Assembly (NCBI GenBank): GCA_963855995.1
Contig: OY979716.1
Coordinates: forward strand, 24,046,283 to 24,110,282
Direction: 5' to 3'
Source of the DNA: Muricea muricata
Lineage: Eukaryota > Cnidaria > Anthozoa > Malacalcyonacea > Plexauridae
Length of the DNA: 64,000 nucleotides
Part shown: positions 11,662 through 21,115 of the stretch, piece after piece
Numbering within the stretch: position 1 is the first letter of the stretch
How the letters are laid out: the number at the start of each line of letters is the position of its first letter
The notes under the pieces: generated by a model
Database searches by the model: none
The model's input: the letters and a program-made list of their open reading frames with translations, nothing else
Told to the model about the DNA's origin: nothing
Made by a program: the position numbers and the translations under genes

Positions 11662-12535
11662 GAAGCAAGTAAAGATATAGCCAGTATTAAGCTTATTAAA
11701 TACGACGGCGATCCATTGGGTTACGTTGTGTTCATTGAACGTTTCAAGTTGCTTATTTACGATGAGTCACATTTGTCGGATGACATAAGAATGGCAAATT
11801 CATTAGAAGACGTGAAGGCCGAACTTGACCCGGATTTGGGGGACGTTTGCGTTTGAATTTCATGAAAGCCTGGTCGCGATCTAGATAGATTCATGCAAGT
11901 CAAAAAGATCCAAGGAAACTATTAAAATGTTATGTCTGCTCGGAAGAACATTGTATCCTTGAATGCCCGGTCTTTTCTAATAACTGCACAATAGAATAAA
12001 AAAATTCAACATTCGAAAGATCAACGTTTGTGTTTCTGGTGTTTGAATCGCGGATATGTGTACGTGAGGAGAGCTGCAAATCAAAGATGAAATGTGGCAA
12101 AAATGGCTGCTCACGTTTCCACCACTCCCACACCCCACTAAGCTCAGCGACGTCTGCATCATGCCAGTTGTTACATTTTAGTTTAAATCGGCTAATGGAA
12201 GAGTTCGCGAGGGTAACGTTCACATCCATAGCAGTGCCGACACCACGGTAATTCGGAAAGATTTTGCAAGAGATCTCGATCTGAAGGGGCAAGAGAAAAG
12301 GATCGACATTGCTGTTGCAGGTGGCGAACGCATCAGTCAGAGCAACATTCGAAGAGTCAACTTTTAGATTTCACCATTGAATAAAAAAGAGACTTTTCCC
12401 ATCGAAGCTCACGAGTTGGATCATACAATTATGAACGTACTCAGCATCAACCGCACGTGGTTAAAGTCATTCGATCACCTGATCCACATCGAATTTGCAC
12501 ACCGCGCTGGTCCACTAGGCACTAAACTTGATTCT
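11662..12535 (+). pseudogene. BEL/Pao retrotransposon relic (gag-protease region)
   Basis: Family landmarks appear in order, scattered over frames with stops. First is a gag-like block (IKLIKYDGDPLGYVVFIERF), then cysteine-histidine knuckles (CYVCSEEH... and CGKNGCSRFHH), a protease-like block with ADTTVIRKDFARDLDL, and a block reading INRTWLKSFDHLIHIEF. This order is typical of BEL/Pao polyproteins. The usual catalytic DSGAD appears altered to a serine-rich form. RT and integrase are absent, and no LTRs were found. Confidence 0.7.
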
Positions 12536-12752
12536 TAGAGTACAGTATAGTCATTTTCACGCCGGGACTGGGATGGTGTGTCACGTCGGGCAAGCGACGA
12601 ATCTCAAAGTGCCATGAGATTTAAATTGTGGTCAGCGGTTATCTTTGACACAAAGGTGTCGAATGGCGCTAAGCGTGCTAATAGAACATGGCGCATGCAA
12701 GTAAATTTAGTTTTTCAGAAGTTTTGGAAGCTGTTACCCAAGACAAAGAGTT
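12536..12752. other. junction between BEL relic and DIRS element
   Basis: No coding signature. This stretch may include the outer end of the DIRS element, whose exact boundary I could not set. Confidence 0.3.
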
Positions 12753-12815
12753 AATTCTATCTCGTCTTTCACAGCAGCAGGGATTCCATGAGATTGCAAA
12801 ACGCATGCGCACAAT
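12753..12815. repeat. left inverted terminal repeat of DIRS element
   Basis: Positions 12,753-12,794 match the reverse complement of 23,129-23,170 at 41 of 42 bases. The rest, to about 12,815 (including TGCAAAACGCATGCGC), matches the reverse complement of about 23,380-23,450 more loosely. Inverted rather than direct terminal repeats are expected for DIRS retrotransposons. Confidence 0.8.
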
Positions 12816-12936
12816 CAGTGCTTTTCGCTCGCTTGCCAGTATACAGCTAAAAAATTTTATCGCTTAAGGAATTTTGCTAATATTTTGTTAGTTATTGGTC
12901 ACGGTCTTGAGAATCCGAAGACAGAGAATCCGGGCC

Positions 12937-14075
12937 ATGGCTACCGAGGCTCCTGACGCTGAAAGACGGGCTGAAACCGCTACGTTTGTCGTCGATACGA
13001 ACAAGAAAGACCTCGAGCGTGACAACAATATGGCGGACGTGCTGAGAGGACTACAAGTTTTCTTAACGAAACTCGCCACGACTTCTGAAATGCAAACAGT
13101 TGCTTCTGAAAAGCAGGCAGCTGCTATTAAAAGCTTACGCGATGACATCTTCCTGAATACAGTTGACCCAACTGTAGAAGATGATGAGAATGTAGGAAAA
13201 GAAAATGCCGCTTCGCTCGACATCAACAACACTTTGGCCAAAGTACTCGTAACGACTTCCGTTGCCGTAAGCGACAAAAAAACGTCGCAGGACTCTGCTG
13301 TACCTGCTGACTCAGGTCCTCAGAGCGAGTTTTTGGAAAGCCCGACCCAGGCATTTATCCCAAATGTACAAAAATCTTCGCCTATTGAGATCAAGGTTGC
13401 TCGATTGGTCGACAATATGTTGACAGGGGACCTTTTACCAGTAACGGTGCAAGAGCGGGAGGAGAAATACCCACCGCCAGCTAAATGTGAAACGAAGAAA
13501 TCTGGGATTTGATGTCCAGAAAAACGAGGTGCGTCGACTTAGCTTTTCAGCGGACACAAGAGCCATTGATTCAAGGCTTATCTGCGTTAACAAATTTGGC
13601 TGGAAACCTTGTCTCAGCTATACAACAAGGAAAAACTCCTGAAACCCGCCAAATTCTTGATAAAGTAATGGATAGTATTGCTATTTTAAGCCACGCAAAT
13701 TGGAAGCTCAACATGAAGAGGAGCTGGAGAGCTGATAAAGCCATATCTAAATCCTGCATACACAAGATATGCAAAGAGGAAATAAAACCCTCTGCTAAGC
13801 TGTTTGGGGAGGATTTCCACAAGCATCTTAAAGATATGGCTGAAGCTAAGAAAGTCAGCCAGCAAATGCAAAAACTGTCCACGTCGAAGTCACCCTCTCA
13901 GAATCACTATATATGTATAAAAAAGTTAGAAGCCAAAGTTTGTGCGCTCAAAGCCTTATATAATCGCACCAGCAATACCTTTTCAAGGCGTCCTTTTTCA
14001 GGACAAAACCGTGCCTCAACTCAGGGGAATCTTCCGAGAAGAAACAACCATGCTTCCAATCGGAAAGGACAGTAA
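12937..14075 (+). pseudogene. DIRS-type gag-like ORF1, frameshifted
   Basis: Two overlapping open frames (to 13,512, then 13,509-14,075) read a DIRS ORF1-like protein. Landmarks include IKVARLVDNMLTGDL, EKYPPP, RCVDLAFQRTQEPLIQGLSA and KPSAKLFGEDFHKHLKDM. The ORF1 frame evidently continues across the join, with a one-base shift near 13,490; the following frame reads EEIWDLMSRKTR upstream of its first ATG. The ATG at 12,937 (MATEAP) looks like a better start than 12,895. No zinc knuckle is present, consistent with DIRS. Confidence 0.75.
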
Positions 14076-14110
14076 CAAACCAGGTAGGTGACAGAAACTA
14101 CCGTCGACAA

Positions 14111-14305
14111 TTGGGCAAGGATGAATTTGCTGAAAGGGCAAAAAATTTTAAGGCTGGTTGCCTGCAATATTATATTTACAAGTGGGAATCACTAACTAAT
14201 GATCCTGCTATTCTTGATGCTGTAAAACACTACCATATTGAGTTTAATGCAGGGTACCCTAAAATACCCTTTAATGCAGGGTATCCTAAAAATGCAGATT
14301 TATGA
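14111..14305 (+). pseudogene. start of DIRS pol ORF, truncated
   Basis: Reads AGCLQYYIYKWESLTNDPAI followed by a block ending YHIEF, resembling the conserved start of DIRS pol ahead of the RT. A tandem duplication of about 27 bp (FNAGYPK encoded twice, 14,240-14,290) precedes the stop. Confidence 0.65.
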
Positions 14306-14918
14306 CTAAGTGAGCAGGTGATTTATAGTATTTTAACAAAGGAAAGTCAGCAGCCTTGTTTATTTCTATTTTAGTTTTGTTTTTGTTAAGTGTTAGCTAA
14401 TAAGTACTGTAGCCAGAGTCAAATCATCATGAAACTTTTTGAGTCAATACGGCCGTGTCGCGATCATGTTTTAAAACAACAAAAAAAACCTTTAAATTTT
14501 TGTACTAGTGTCTTGTTTTTACCGAATCCAGATGCGGAAACGGTCCATGATAACATGTACCAAATTATATGACCTTAGGTGTAGTAGAATTGACATAGCT
14601 CGGATTTGAACACCCAGCAATTGAGTACAAAAATGTTCTCACCTTGAGTTGGCTCCTCGCTCGTTCAAAATCATTTTTCTCTTTATATTTTGCAAGTTTG
14701 ACACCAGAATTTCTCTAGGATGAAAGTAACTATTCTTTTTACTTACCAACGAAAGATCAAACTGCCTGCTCATTTTTAACCATTTAAAACTTCAACTCCA
14801 ACATTGTAGTTTGCTTTTAAAAAACAGCTTTTGTCGTGTTTTCCATCTCGCTCTTCGCGCTACTCGGTACCCAAACATGGCGGACATGCACCTGTTCGCA
14901 GGTCGTGAGAAAGGCTAA
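14306..14918. other. non-RT sequence where DIRS RT N-terminus is expected
   Basis: About 600 bp lie between the pol start and the first clear RT residues at 14,919. I recognise no RT motifs, so the N-terminal half of the RT seems deleted, replaced or decayed beyond recognition. A boundary of any inserted element was not found. Confidence 0.4.
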
Positions 14919-14948
14919 TTTACATGTTTGCCTAATGGCTTAGCATGT
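14919..14948 (+). pseudogene. DIRS RT fragment left of copia insertion
   Basis: Reads FTCLPNGLAC in frame. After the copia element and its 5-bp duplication, the next codons on the far side continue as APRLFIKLLKP. This is the expected RT sequence, so the copia element interrupted a once-continuous frame. Confidence 0.8.
14944..14948. repeat. copia target duplication, left copy
   Basis: CATGT, repeated at 19,476-19,480 directly outside the other LTR. A 5-bp duplication is usual for copia elements. Confidence 0.95.
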
Positions 14949-15149
14949 TGTAGAACTCATTTTGATATTCTGGTGTATACAAAACTTTATTAAAACAATA
15001 AGAAAAATATAGATTTACATCAAACGCCAACAGTATACATATTCCTCTCGTTAACGAACACGAGGTAGCAAAGTACAGCTATCCCGACATGCACTAGTTA
15101 CATTGAGTGACGTAATAACTAATATAAAAACACTATAACTATGCTAACA
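14949..15149 (-). repeat. copia 3' LTR
   Basis: 201 bp, TG...CA. In element orientation it begins TGTTAGCATAG and ends TTCTACA. It is identical to the 5' LTR. Confidence 0.96.
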
Positions 15150-15158
15150 CTCCCACTT
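15150..15158 (-). other. copia polypurine tract
   Basis: In element orientation AAGTGGGAG directly abuts the TG of the 3' LTR. This is the expected site of plus-strand priming. Confidence 0.8.
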
Positions 15159-15227
15159 GTTTTTATAATATAAGGTTACAATTTTTTTTTTAACTCAACA
15201 GTAAAGAAATGCTATTTACATGATAGC

Positions 15228-18200
15228 TTAAAACCCAAAAAGGGCATACTTAAATTTGTTTAGCTTGACTCGCGTAGCTGGTTTTGTTAATATATCAGCT
15301 ACCATATTTTCAGTTTGACAGTAGACGATGTTTATCTTTCCACTCGCGGCTACTTCTCGCAAGAAATGGTATTTTATATCAATATGTTTACATCTCTGTT
15401 TGTTTACTGGATTTTTGCTCAAAGCTATTGCCCCTTGATTATCCTCATATATTCTTGTACACTCATACGATTTATTATCCATGCCTTGCAGTAGTTGCAT
15501 TAAATACATACTTTCCTGGGTTGTGGCTGCTAAACTAACATACTCTGCCTCGCATGTGGAGAGAGCTATCGTGGGTTGTTTCTTGGACTTCCAAGCTATG
15601 ACAGGCCCATTTTCCACTAAGCTGAAACAATAACCTGTCGTGCTATGCCTATCTCCCAGTGACGATGCCCAGTCTGCATCACTATACGCTGGCAGTCTAA
15701 GCTCACTATCACTCTTTCTGAAACACAATTCATACCCCATGGTCCCCTTTAGGTACCTTAATACATGTTTTGCTGTAATCAAGTCCTCTGTTTTGGCACA
15801 TGATAGCTTCTGAGATAGTTTACTAACTACCCAACTGATATCAGGTCTTGTACAGGTCATTAAGTAAATTAAACTCCCAACAATCTCCCTATACTTCCTT
15901 GGTTCAACTGCTTCACTGCTTTCCGTACTCTCTAATCTCTGTTCACATGGGGTTGTCCTAGGCTTGCAATGAGTCATGTTAAACCTATCCAGTATCTTTG
16001 CAATGTATCTTGACTGATTCATCTTTATAATTCCTCCCTCCTGTTTAAAATCCATGCCTAAAAAATGGGAAATTTTTCCTAAGTCCTTCATGCTGAACTT
16101 GCATTTCATATTATCCTTGAACTGACATAACATATCTATATTATTTGAAGCTATGATCAGGTCATCAACCCAGACTACTAAAATAATTACACCATTATCT
16201 GTTTGCTTACGATAAACACAATGGTCAACCTCATTCCGAACAAATCCATCGTTTTTCAAATATTCATGTAACACCTTGTTCCAATTCCTACCAGACTGCT
16301 TAAGACCATAGAGAGATTTCTTTAACCTATAGACTAATTTGACTCCGTCCTCTGAAAACTCTTCAAAACCTTCAGGCTGCTCTATGTATATTTCATGATC
16401 AATAGGGGCATGAAGGAATGCTGCTCTAACATCCATCTGATGGACAGTAAGATCATATTGAGCAGCTAATTGCATGAGTATTCTAATGGAGGTAATGTCT
16501 GCAGTAGGAGAAAATGTTTCCTCATAGTCTATTCCATGCACCTGACTGTATCCCTTTGCAACATACCTAGCTTTTAATGTTTCAGAGCCATTTACATCCT
16601 CCTTTACAGTGTAAACCCACTTTCCTCCCACTAAATTCTTACCCTCTGGTAGGGCAGTTAACTCAAAAGTATCATTAACTTTAAGGGCTTCCAACTCATT
16701 TTTCATTGCCTGCTCCCACCCTGGGGCCATTGGGGAATTCATGGCTTCTATGTATGTCTGTGGTGCACCATAAACTTTATAACAATAATCAATATTAACA
16801 CAGGTTGAATTTTCTACTCCAAAATATTGTGGAGCTTTTCTCTCTCTCTGAGGATAAATCTTAGGTTCATCCTCAGACTCATTATTTTCACCTAAGGCTT
16901 CACTTTCTCCTGATTCTACAGCTGATTCTACATCTTTCTCGCCCACTATGCTATCACCTGTTTCCTCAGAGTAAGAATTTCTTTCATCCTGTTTCTGAAG
17001 GTCACTTGAGGAAATTTCATTTTCAACCTTTGTAGAAGAACCTAGGTCTTCACTGGCAATTTCTGTTTGTGTACCTTGTTCTGCACTGCAATTCTTAATG
17101 AATTTTACTAATCTGTGTTTCATGATTTTACCAGCTTCTGGGTGATAAACAAGATACGCTGGGCTATTTTTATCGTACCCCACAAATACCCCTTTTTCAC
17201 ACTTAGGGTCTAGTTTCTTACGATCATACTCATATGTGTAGCACTCTGAACCAAATACCCACATCTTTGACAGATCAGGTTTCTTTCCTGTCATGCTAAA
17301 ATAGGGAGTGGTCTGGGTCCTATTGTGGTAGCATCTATTTCTAATGTGGGCAGCAGTTTGGACAGCATATGGCCACAACACTTTTGGCACACTCCTGTCT
17401 AACAATAAACATCTAGCCATCTCAAACAATGTGCGCCAATGTCTTTCTGCTGTTCCATTCTGGTGTGGGGAATTTGGACAAGATGTTTCATGTTTAATGC
17501 CTCTTTTCCTAAGCAAGGTCTGAAAATCATTATTCATAAATTCTGTTCCATTGTCTGATCTTAAACACTTAACCTGACCATACAATGCACAATCAGCAAG
17601 AAATTTTTCAGTTGCTAACAATGTGTCGGTCTTATTTTTAAGAAAGTATACGAAAACAGCTCCTGAGAAGTCATCAGTAAAAGCAATACAGTATTTGAAA
17701 CCATTCTTAGATACTGGGTTGATTGGACCTGCTAAATCTGTGTGGACCTTCTCTAGTGGTTTTGTGGCTCTGCAGTCTGGCTTTCTATTTCTGCTGTCTA
17801 CAAATTTACCTTCAGTACAAGTGTTGCATTCTAAATTAGACCTATTTATGTTTCCTGTAACTTTCATACCACTTACTTCACTCTCTAACTTCAATATGTC
17901 GTCAAAATTACAGTGCCCTAAAATTTCGTGCCACTCATAAATATTGCATGCAAGCCTTACCTCATCACCATTCATTTTATAGCCCCCATTACTTCTATTC
18001 TTAACATTACTGCTATTGTTCTCGTCACTAGATTGTTCGATAGTGTCCAAATAATACAATCGCTCATGTTCTTCAATAGTGAATTTGGTACCATCTTTGT
18101 AAACAAGTTCACTCTGTTCTTGTGAAAACTTAATCTCTGCTCCATTGGAAATGGCCGCCTTCACAGAAAATATATCTTGTGGATAGGAAGGAATGAACAG

Positions 18201-19286
18201 TGCTCCTTTCAGCAGAGCCTTTACAGGTTCTCCATTCGCATCTTTGAGAATCACCTCAGCATCTCCACGCTTTAAAGCAACATTATTACTGCGAGTCCCA
18301 TCTGCCAATTCCATGTAATGCTTAGCTGGGTTAAAGCCATCATCAGTTCGTATCAGTAAGTCTTTCGTGACAATATGGGATGTAGCACCAGTATCCACAA
18401 GCATTCCAGCAGGTTTACATTGGGAATGTAGAGCAGGGTGAATTTTGAAAATAAATGAATGTTCAATCTCAGCAGACTCTTCGCCAAATGCAACTTGTTT
18501 TGCCTTTGTGTCCTCTTGATTTTTCCGTTGTCTTCTACACGTGCTGTCGCTGTGCGTAGTTGACTTGTGATATGAACACCATTTCGTAGTTTCATTCTTA
18601 GCTTTGTCAGGACAATCCTTTATGAAATGCCCTTGCCGCCCACATCCAAAGCAATTTACACTGTTTGATGGGGACTCGATTTTCATAACTTGGTCTGTCT
18701 TTGGTTTATAGTGGAATTTTTCGGTTTCTTCAAAGCTTTTAAGCTGACACTTAAACATTGGGAATGTGATTTCACTTGCGCTTTGGGTGACATGAACAAC
18801 GAAAGGTTTGTATGCATCAGGTAAACCCTTTAGGATCATGGCGATAACAAGTCCGTCACTAAGTTTCTCCTTAGCGTTCTTCAGGGCTGTGACCGACTTT
18901 TCTGCTCGTATTATATAATCTGTAACTGACTCGTTCTCGCCTTTCTCGAGAGACGTAAGCTCTGTGTAAAGGGCTATTATTCTAGGTTTACCTTGGCTTG
19001 CGTAGTGGTCTCGTAAAATCTGTAGCGCCTTCCTTCCATCGCCAGCAGCATCCCTCATTACTAACGATAGGCTTTTGTCATCTAAGAGTTGAATTAACTC
19101 AGCATAACATTCTTGATTCTTGGCTTCATCGGGCTCATTGTCCGATGGTACAATTGTTTCTTTCAATTTCAACGTTTGTAAATATCCGAGGAATCTCGCT
19201 TCCCATAACTCGTATTTTGTGTCGTCTCCGTCAAATAAGAGTCTCATTAATTTTGTATTCCTGGGCCCATAACCTGTAGAACTCAT
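15228..19286 (-). CDS. copia gag-pol polyprotein (1,352 aa)
   Basis: A single frame with the Ty1/copia order gag-protease-integrase-RT-RNase H. Landmarks by approximate residue: UBN2-like gag; CCHC knuckle CFGCGRQGHFIKDC at 211-224; protease VDTGATSHI near 295; HHCC integrase zinc region from HEILGH (~450); integrase core Asp in VHTDLAGP (~514), Asp in RSDNGTEF (~575) and Glu in NGTAERHW (~610); RT block MDVRAAFLHAP (~950) and catalytic VVWVDDLII (~1,037); RNase H SDADWASS (~1,201), STCEAEY (~1,244), EDNQGAIAL (~1,285), ending VADILTKP. The RT box is WVDD rather than YVDD. The ATG at 19,286 lies inside the 5' LTR, and the primer-binding site is translated as codons 5-9. No gag-pol frameshift or stop separates the domains, so gag and pol would be made as one product. 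Confidence 0.97.
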   Translation of the reverse strand: MSSTGYGPRNTKLMRLLFDGDDTKYELWEARFLGYLQTLKLKETIVPSDNEPDEAKNQECYAELIQLLDDKSLSLVMRDAAGDGRKALQILRDHYASQGKPRIIALYTELTSLEKGENESVTDYIIRAEKSVTALKNAKEKLSDGLVIAMILKGLPDAYKPFVVHVTQSASEITFPMFKCQLKSFEETEKFHYKPKTDQVMKIESPSNSVNCFGCGRQGHFIKDCPDKAKNETTKWCSYHKSTTHSDSTCRRQRKNQEDTKAKQVAFGEESAEIEHSFIFKIHPALHSQCKPAGMLVDTGATSHIVTKDLLIRTDDGFNPAKHYMELADGTRSNNVALKRGDAEVILKDANGEPVKALLKGALFIPSYPQDIFSVKAAISNGAEIKFSQEQSELVYKDGTKFTIEEHERLYYLDTIEQSSDENNSSNVKNRSNGGYKMNGDEVRLACNIYEWHEILGHCNFDDILKLESEVSGMKVTGNINRSNLECNTCTEGKFVDSRNRKPDCRATKPLEKVHTDLAGPINPVSKNGFKYCIAFTDDFSGAVFVYFLKNKTDTLLATEKFLADCALYGQVKCLRSDNGTEFMNNDFQTLLRKRGIKHETSCPNSPHQNGTAERHWRTLFEMARCLLLDRSVPKVLWPYAVQTAAHIRNRCYHNRTQTTPYFSMTGKKPDLSKMWVFGSECYTYEYDRKKLDPKCEKGVFVGYDKNSPAYLVYHPEAGKIMKHRLVKFIKNCSAEQGTQTEIASEDLGSSTKVENEISSSDLQKQDERNSYSEETGDSIVGEKDVESAVESGESEALGENNESEDEPKIYPQRERKAPQYFGVENSTCVNIDYCYKVYGAPQTYIEAMNSPMAPGWEQAMKNELEALKVNDTFELTALPEGKNLVGGKWVYTVKEDVNGSETLKARYVAKGYSQVHGIDYEETFSPTADITSIRILMQLAAQYDLTVHQMDVRAAFLHAPIDHEIYIEQPEGFEEFSEDGVKLVYRLKKSLYGLKQSGRNWNKVLHEYLKNDGFVRNEVDHCVYRKQTDNGVIILVVWVDDLIIASNNIDMLCQFKDNMKCKFSMKDLGKISHFLGMDFKQEGGIIKMNQSRYIAKILDRFNMTHCKPRTTPCEQRLESTESSEAVEPRKYREIVGSLIYLMTCTRPDISWVVSKLSQKLSCAKTEDLITAKHVLRYLKGTMGYELCFRKSDSELRLPAYSDADWASSLGDRHSTTGYCFSLVENGPVIAWKSKKQPTIALSTCEAEYVSLAATTQESMYLMQLLQGMDNKSYECTRIYEDNQGAIALSKNPVNKQRCKHIDIKYHFLREVAASGKINIVYCQTENMVADILTKPATRVKLNKFKYALFGF
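19261..19274 (-). promoter_or_regulatory. copia primer-binding site (initiator tRNA-Met anticodon arm)
   Basis: The plus strand reads CTGGGCCCATAACC, matching the anticodon stem-loop of metazoan initiator tRNA-Met. In element orientation the complement lies directly after the 5' LTR. Priming by a half-molecule of this tRNA is known for Drosophila copia. The match to the tRNA comes from memory of the tRNA sequence. Confidence 0.8.
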
Positions 19287-19475
19287 TTTGATATTCTGGT
19301 GTATACAAAACTTTATTAAAACAATAAGAAAAATATAGATTTACATCAAACGCCAACAGTATACATATTCCTCTCGTTAACGAACACGAGGTAGCAAAGT
19401 ACAGCTATCCCGACATGCACTAGTTACATTGAGTGACGTAATAACTAATATAAAAACACTATAACTATGCTAACA
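19275..19475 (-). repeat. copia 5' LTR
   Basis: 201 bp and identical to the 3' LTR. Its last 12 bases, in element orientation, include the start codon and first four codons of the polyprotein. Confidence 0.96.
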
Positions 19476-19843
19476 CATGTGCTCCAAGGCTGTTTATAAA
19501 ACTGTTGAAACCAGTTTATACACATATTCGGTTCATGGGCCATACCTGCATGAGCAATATTGATGACTCACTTCTTGTTGGCTGTGAATTCAGCTTGCAA
19601 GAAAAACTTTTTTACACTGTGGACACTTTCTGTAGTTTGGGCTTTATTATACACCCAGATAAATCAATTTTTGAACCTACACAGGAAATAGAGTTTCTTG
19701 GGTTCTTACTGAACAGTGTTTCCATGACTATTAGACTCCCCACAGCTAAAGCCAGTCATGTAAAGAAGGCTGGTGTTGATTTACAGAAACAGACACAAAT
19801 AATCATCAGGGGGCTTGCTCATGCTATTGGCCTTCCAGTTTGA
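19476..19843 (+). pseudogene. DIRS reverse transcriptase, C-terminal part
   Basis: Continues the frame broken by the copia element: APRLFIKLLKPVY, then the catalytic box IDDSLLVG, then LGFIIHPDKSIFEPTQEIEF and LGFLLNS, all typical of DIRS/gypsy-like RT palm and thumb. The frame ends shortly after HAIGLPV, where RNase H should follow. Confidence 0.85.
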
Positions 19844-19854
19844 AGTTTACCGGG

Positions 19855-20481
19855 GGTACAGTTTGGGGAATTACACTACCGGCAGTTAGAAATCAACAAA
19901 ACTGCAGCATTGCAAAGAAATAAGGGCAATTATGATGCTGTCATGCTCTTAACACAAGACTCCAAGTCTGAATAGACTGGATGGATACAGAACATAGACA
20001 CAGCATATAAAAATATTACTGTAGGTAGCCCTGACGTCACTCTAAAAACTGATGCTTCTACCAAAGGTTAGGGGGCTGTGTTAGAAGAGAGCAAAACTGT
20101 GGGTCTCTGGGACAAGAACAGACATTTCATATAAATTATTTAGAACTGAAAGCAGTTTTTCTCGGTTTGCAATCCTTATGCGGTAATATAACACATAAGC
20201 ATATAAGAATACTCTCTGATAACACCACCACAATTTCCTATATTAATGCTATGGGAGGCACCAAATCCCAAGTTTGTAATGATATGGCACATCTGATTTG
20301 GGGTTGGTGCAGAAAGAGGAATATCTGGTTAAGTGCTTGCCACATTCCAAGGGTTCAGAATAGTGAGGCTGACACAGAATCCAGAAAATTCATGATCAAT
20401 GAATCCACAGAGTGGTCCCTGGACTCCGAGGTGTTTGATAATATACCTGCACTCTGGGGCCCCTTTGGGATTGATTTGTAA
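19855..20481 (+). pseudogene. DIRS RNase H and connection region, decayed
   Basis: Around 20,048 the RNase H start reads TDASTKG, followed by a TAG where tryptophan is expected. From 20,167 an open frame reads HIRILSDNTTTISYINAMGG and HIPRVQNSEADTESR, matching DIRS/gypsy RNase H and its tail. Other stops and shifts confirm decay. Confidence 0.75.
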
Positions 20482-20521
20482 AGTGGCTACATATGTCTAA
20501 ATTGTAAAGTGGCTACATATG
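20476..20521. repeat. short tandem duplication in DIRS pol
   Basis: A segment around GTAAAGTGGCTACATATGTC occurs twice head to tail and interrupts the RNase H tail frame. The downstream frame resumes with VSWKPDLWAFF. Confidence 0.85.
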
Positions 20522-20818
20522 TCTCTTGGAAGCCAGACCTATGGGCTTTCTTTATCAATGCGTTCCTAATGGATTGGCAACATCACTATTTTTATGCTTT
20601 CCCTCCTTTTTGTCTTATTTCAACATGCTTACAGAAGATCGAACAGGACAGAGCCTCAGGGGTTATACTAGTTCCACTCTGGAAACGCAACCATGGTTCA
20701 CGATTCTTCTTCACTTATTGGTTGACAAGCCTCTACTCCTCCCTCAGTCCACTGCACTGTTGATACAACCCCACAACAATGCTCTTCATCCTCTTAGAAA
20801 TCACATGCGACTGATTGC
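20509..20818 (+). pseudogene. DIRS pol linker before recombinase
   Basis: Frames shift from one reading VSWKPDLWAFFINAF and FPPFCLISTCLQKI to one reading TQPWFTILLHLLVDKPLLLP. This corresponds to the conserved region between RNase H and the recombinase of DIRS elements. Confidence 0.65.
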
Positions 20819-21115
20819 ATGCAAAGTCTCAGGGAAACCATCCAGCAGAGAGGCGTTTCAGGGAAAGCTGCAGAAATCATTTTGCGATCCTGGTCTGAGG
20901 ACACCCCCAAGCAATATGAACCATACATTAAGAAATGGACAGTTTTTTGCGATCAACGAGAAATTAATCCCTTTGACCCCTCTGTGAGGTCAGTTTTGGA
21001 TTTTCTAACTGAACTGCATGAAAAGGGCTTGGCATACGCAACTTTAAACACGGCCAGAAGTGCTATATCGGCGTTCACCATACCTAAGGACATCTCTAGC
21101 ATTGGAAGTCATCCT
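20819..21115 (+). pseudogene. DIRS tyrosine recombinase, N-terminal core-binding part
   Basis: Reads IILRSWSEDTPKQYEPYIKK, FCDQREINPFDPS and ATLNTARSAISAF, typical of the helical DNA-binding domain of DIRS recombinases. It breaks off after IGSHP at about 21,115; the missing continuation (VTRFMKGVY) is found at 22,280. Confidence 0.8.

Larger units (their letters stand above)
14949..19475 (-). mobile_element. intact Ty1/copia LTR retrotransposon (4,527 bp)
   Basis: Two 201-bp LTRs (14,949-15,149 and 19,275-19,475) are identical by eye along their whole length and bounded by TG...CA. Outside lies the 5-bp duplication CATGT; inside are a primer-binding site and a purine tract. Together they enclose one uninterrupted 1,352-codon gag-pol frame on the minus strand. 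Identical LTRs and an open frame mean a recent insertion that may still be mobile. It sits inside the RT gene of a decayed DIRS element. Confidence 0.97.

Noticed and set aside
12888-13277. Minus-strand frame, 129 codons
   Set aside because: Shadow of the DIRS gag-like frame on the plus strand.
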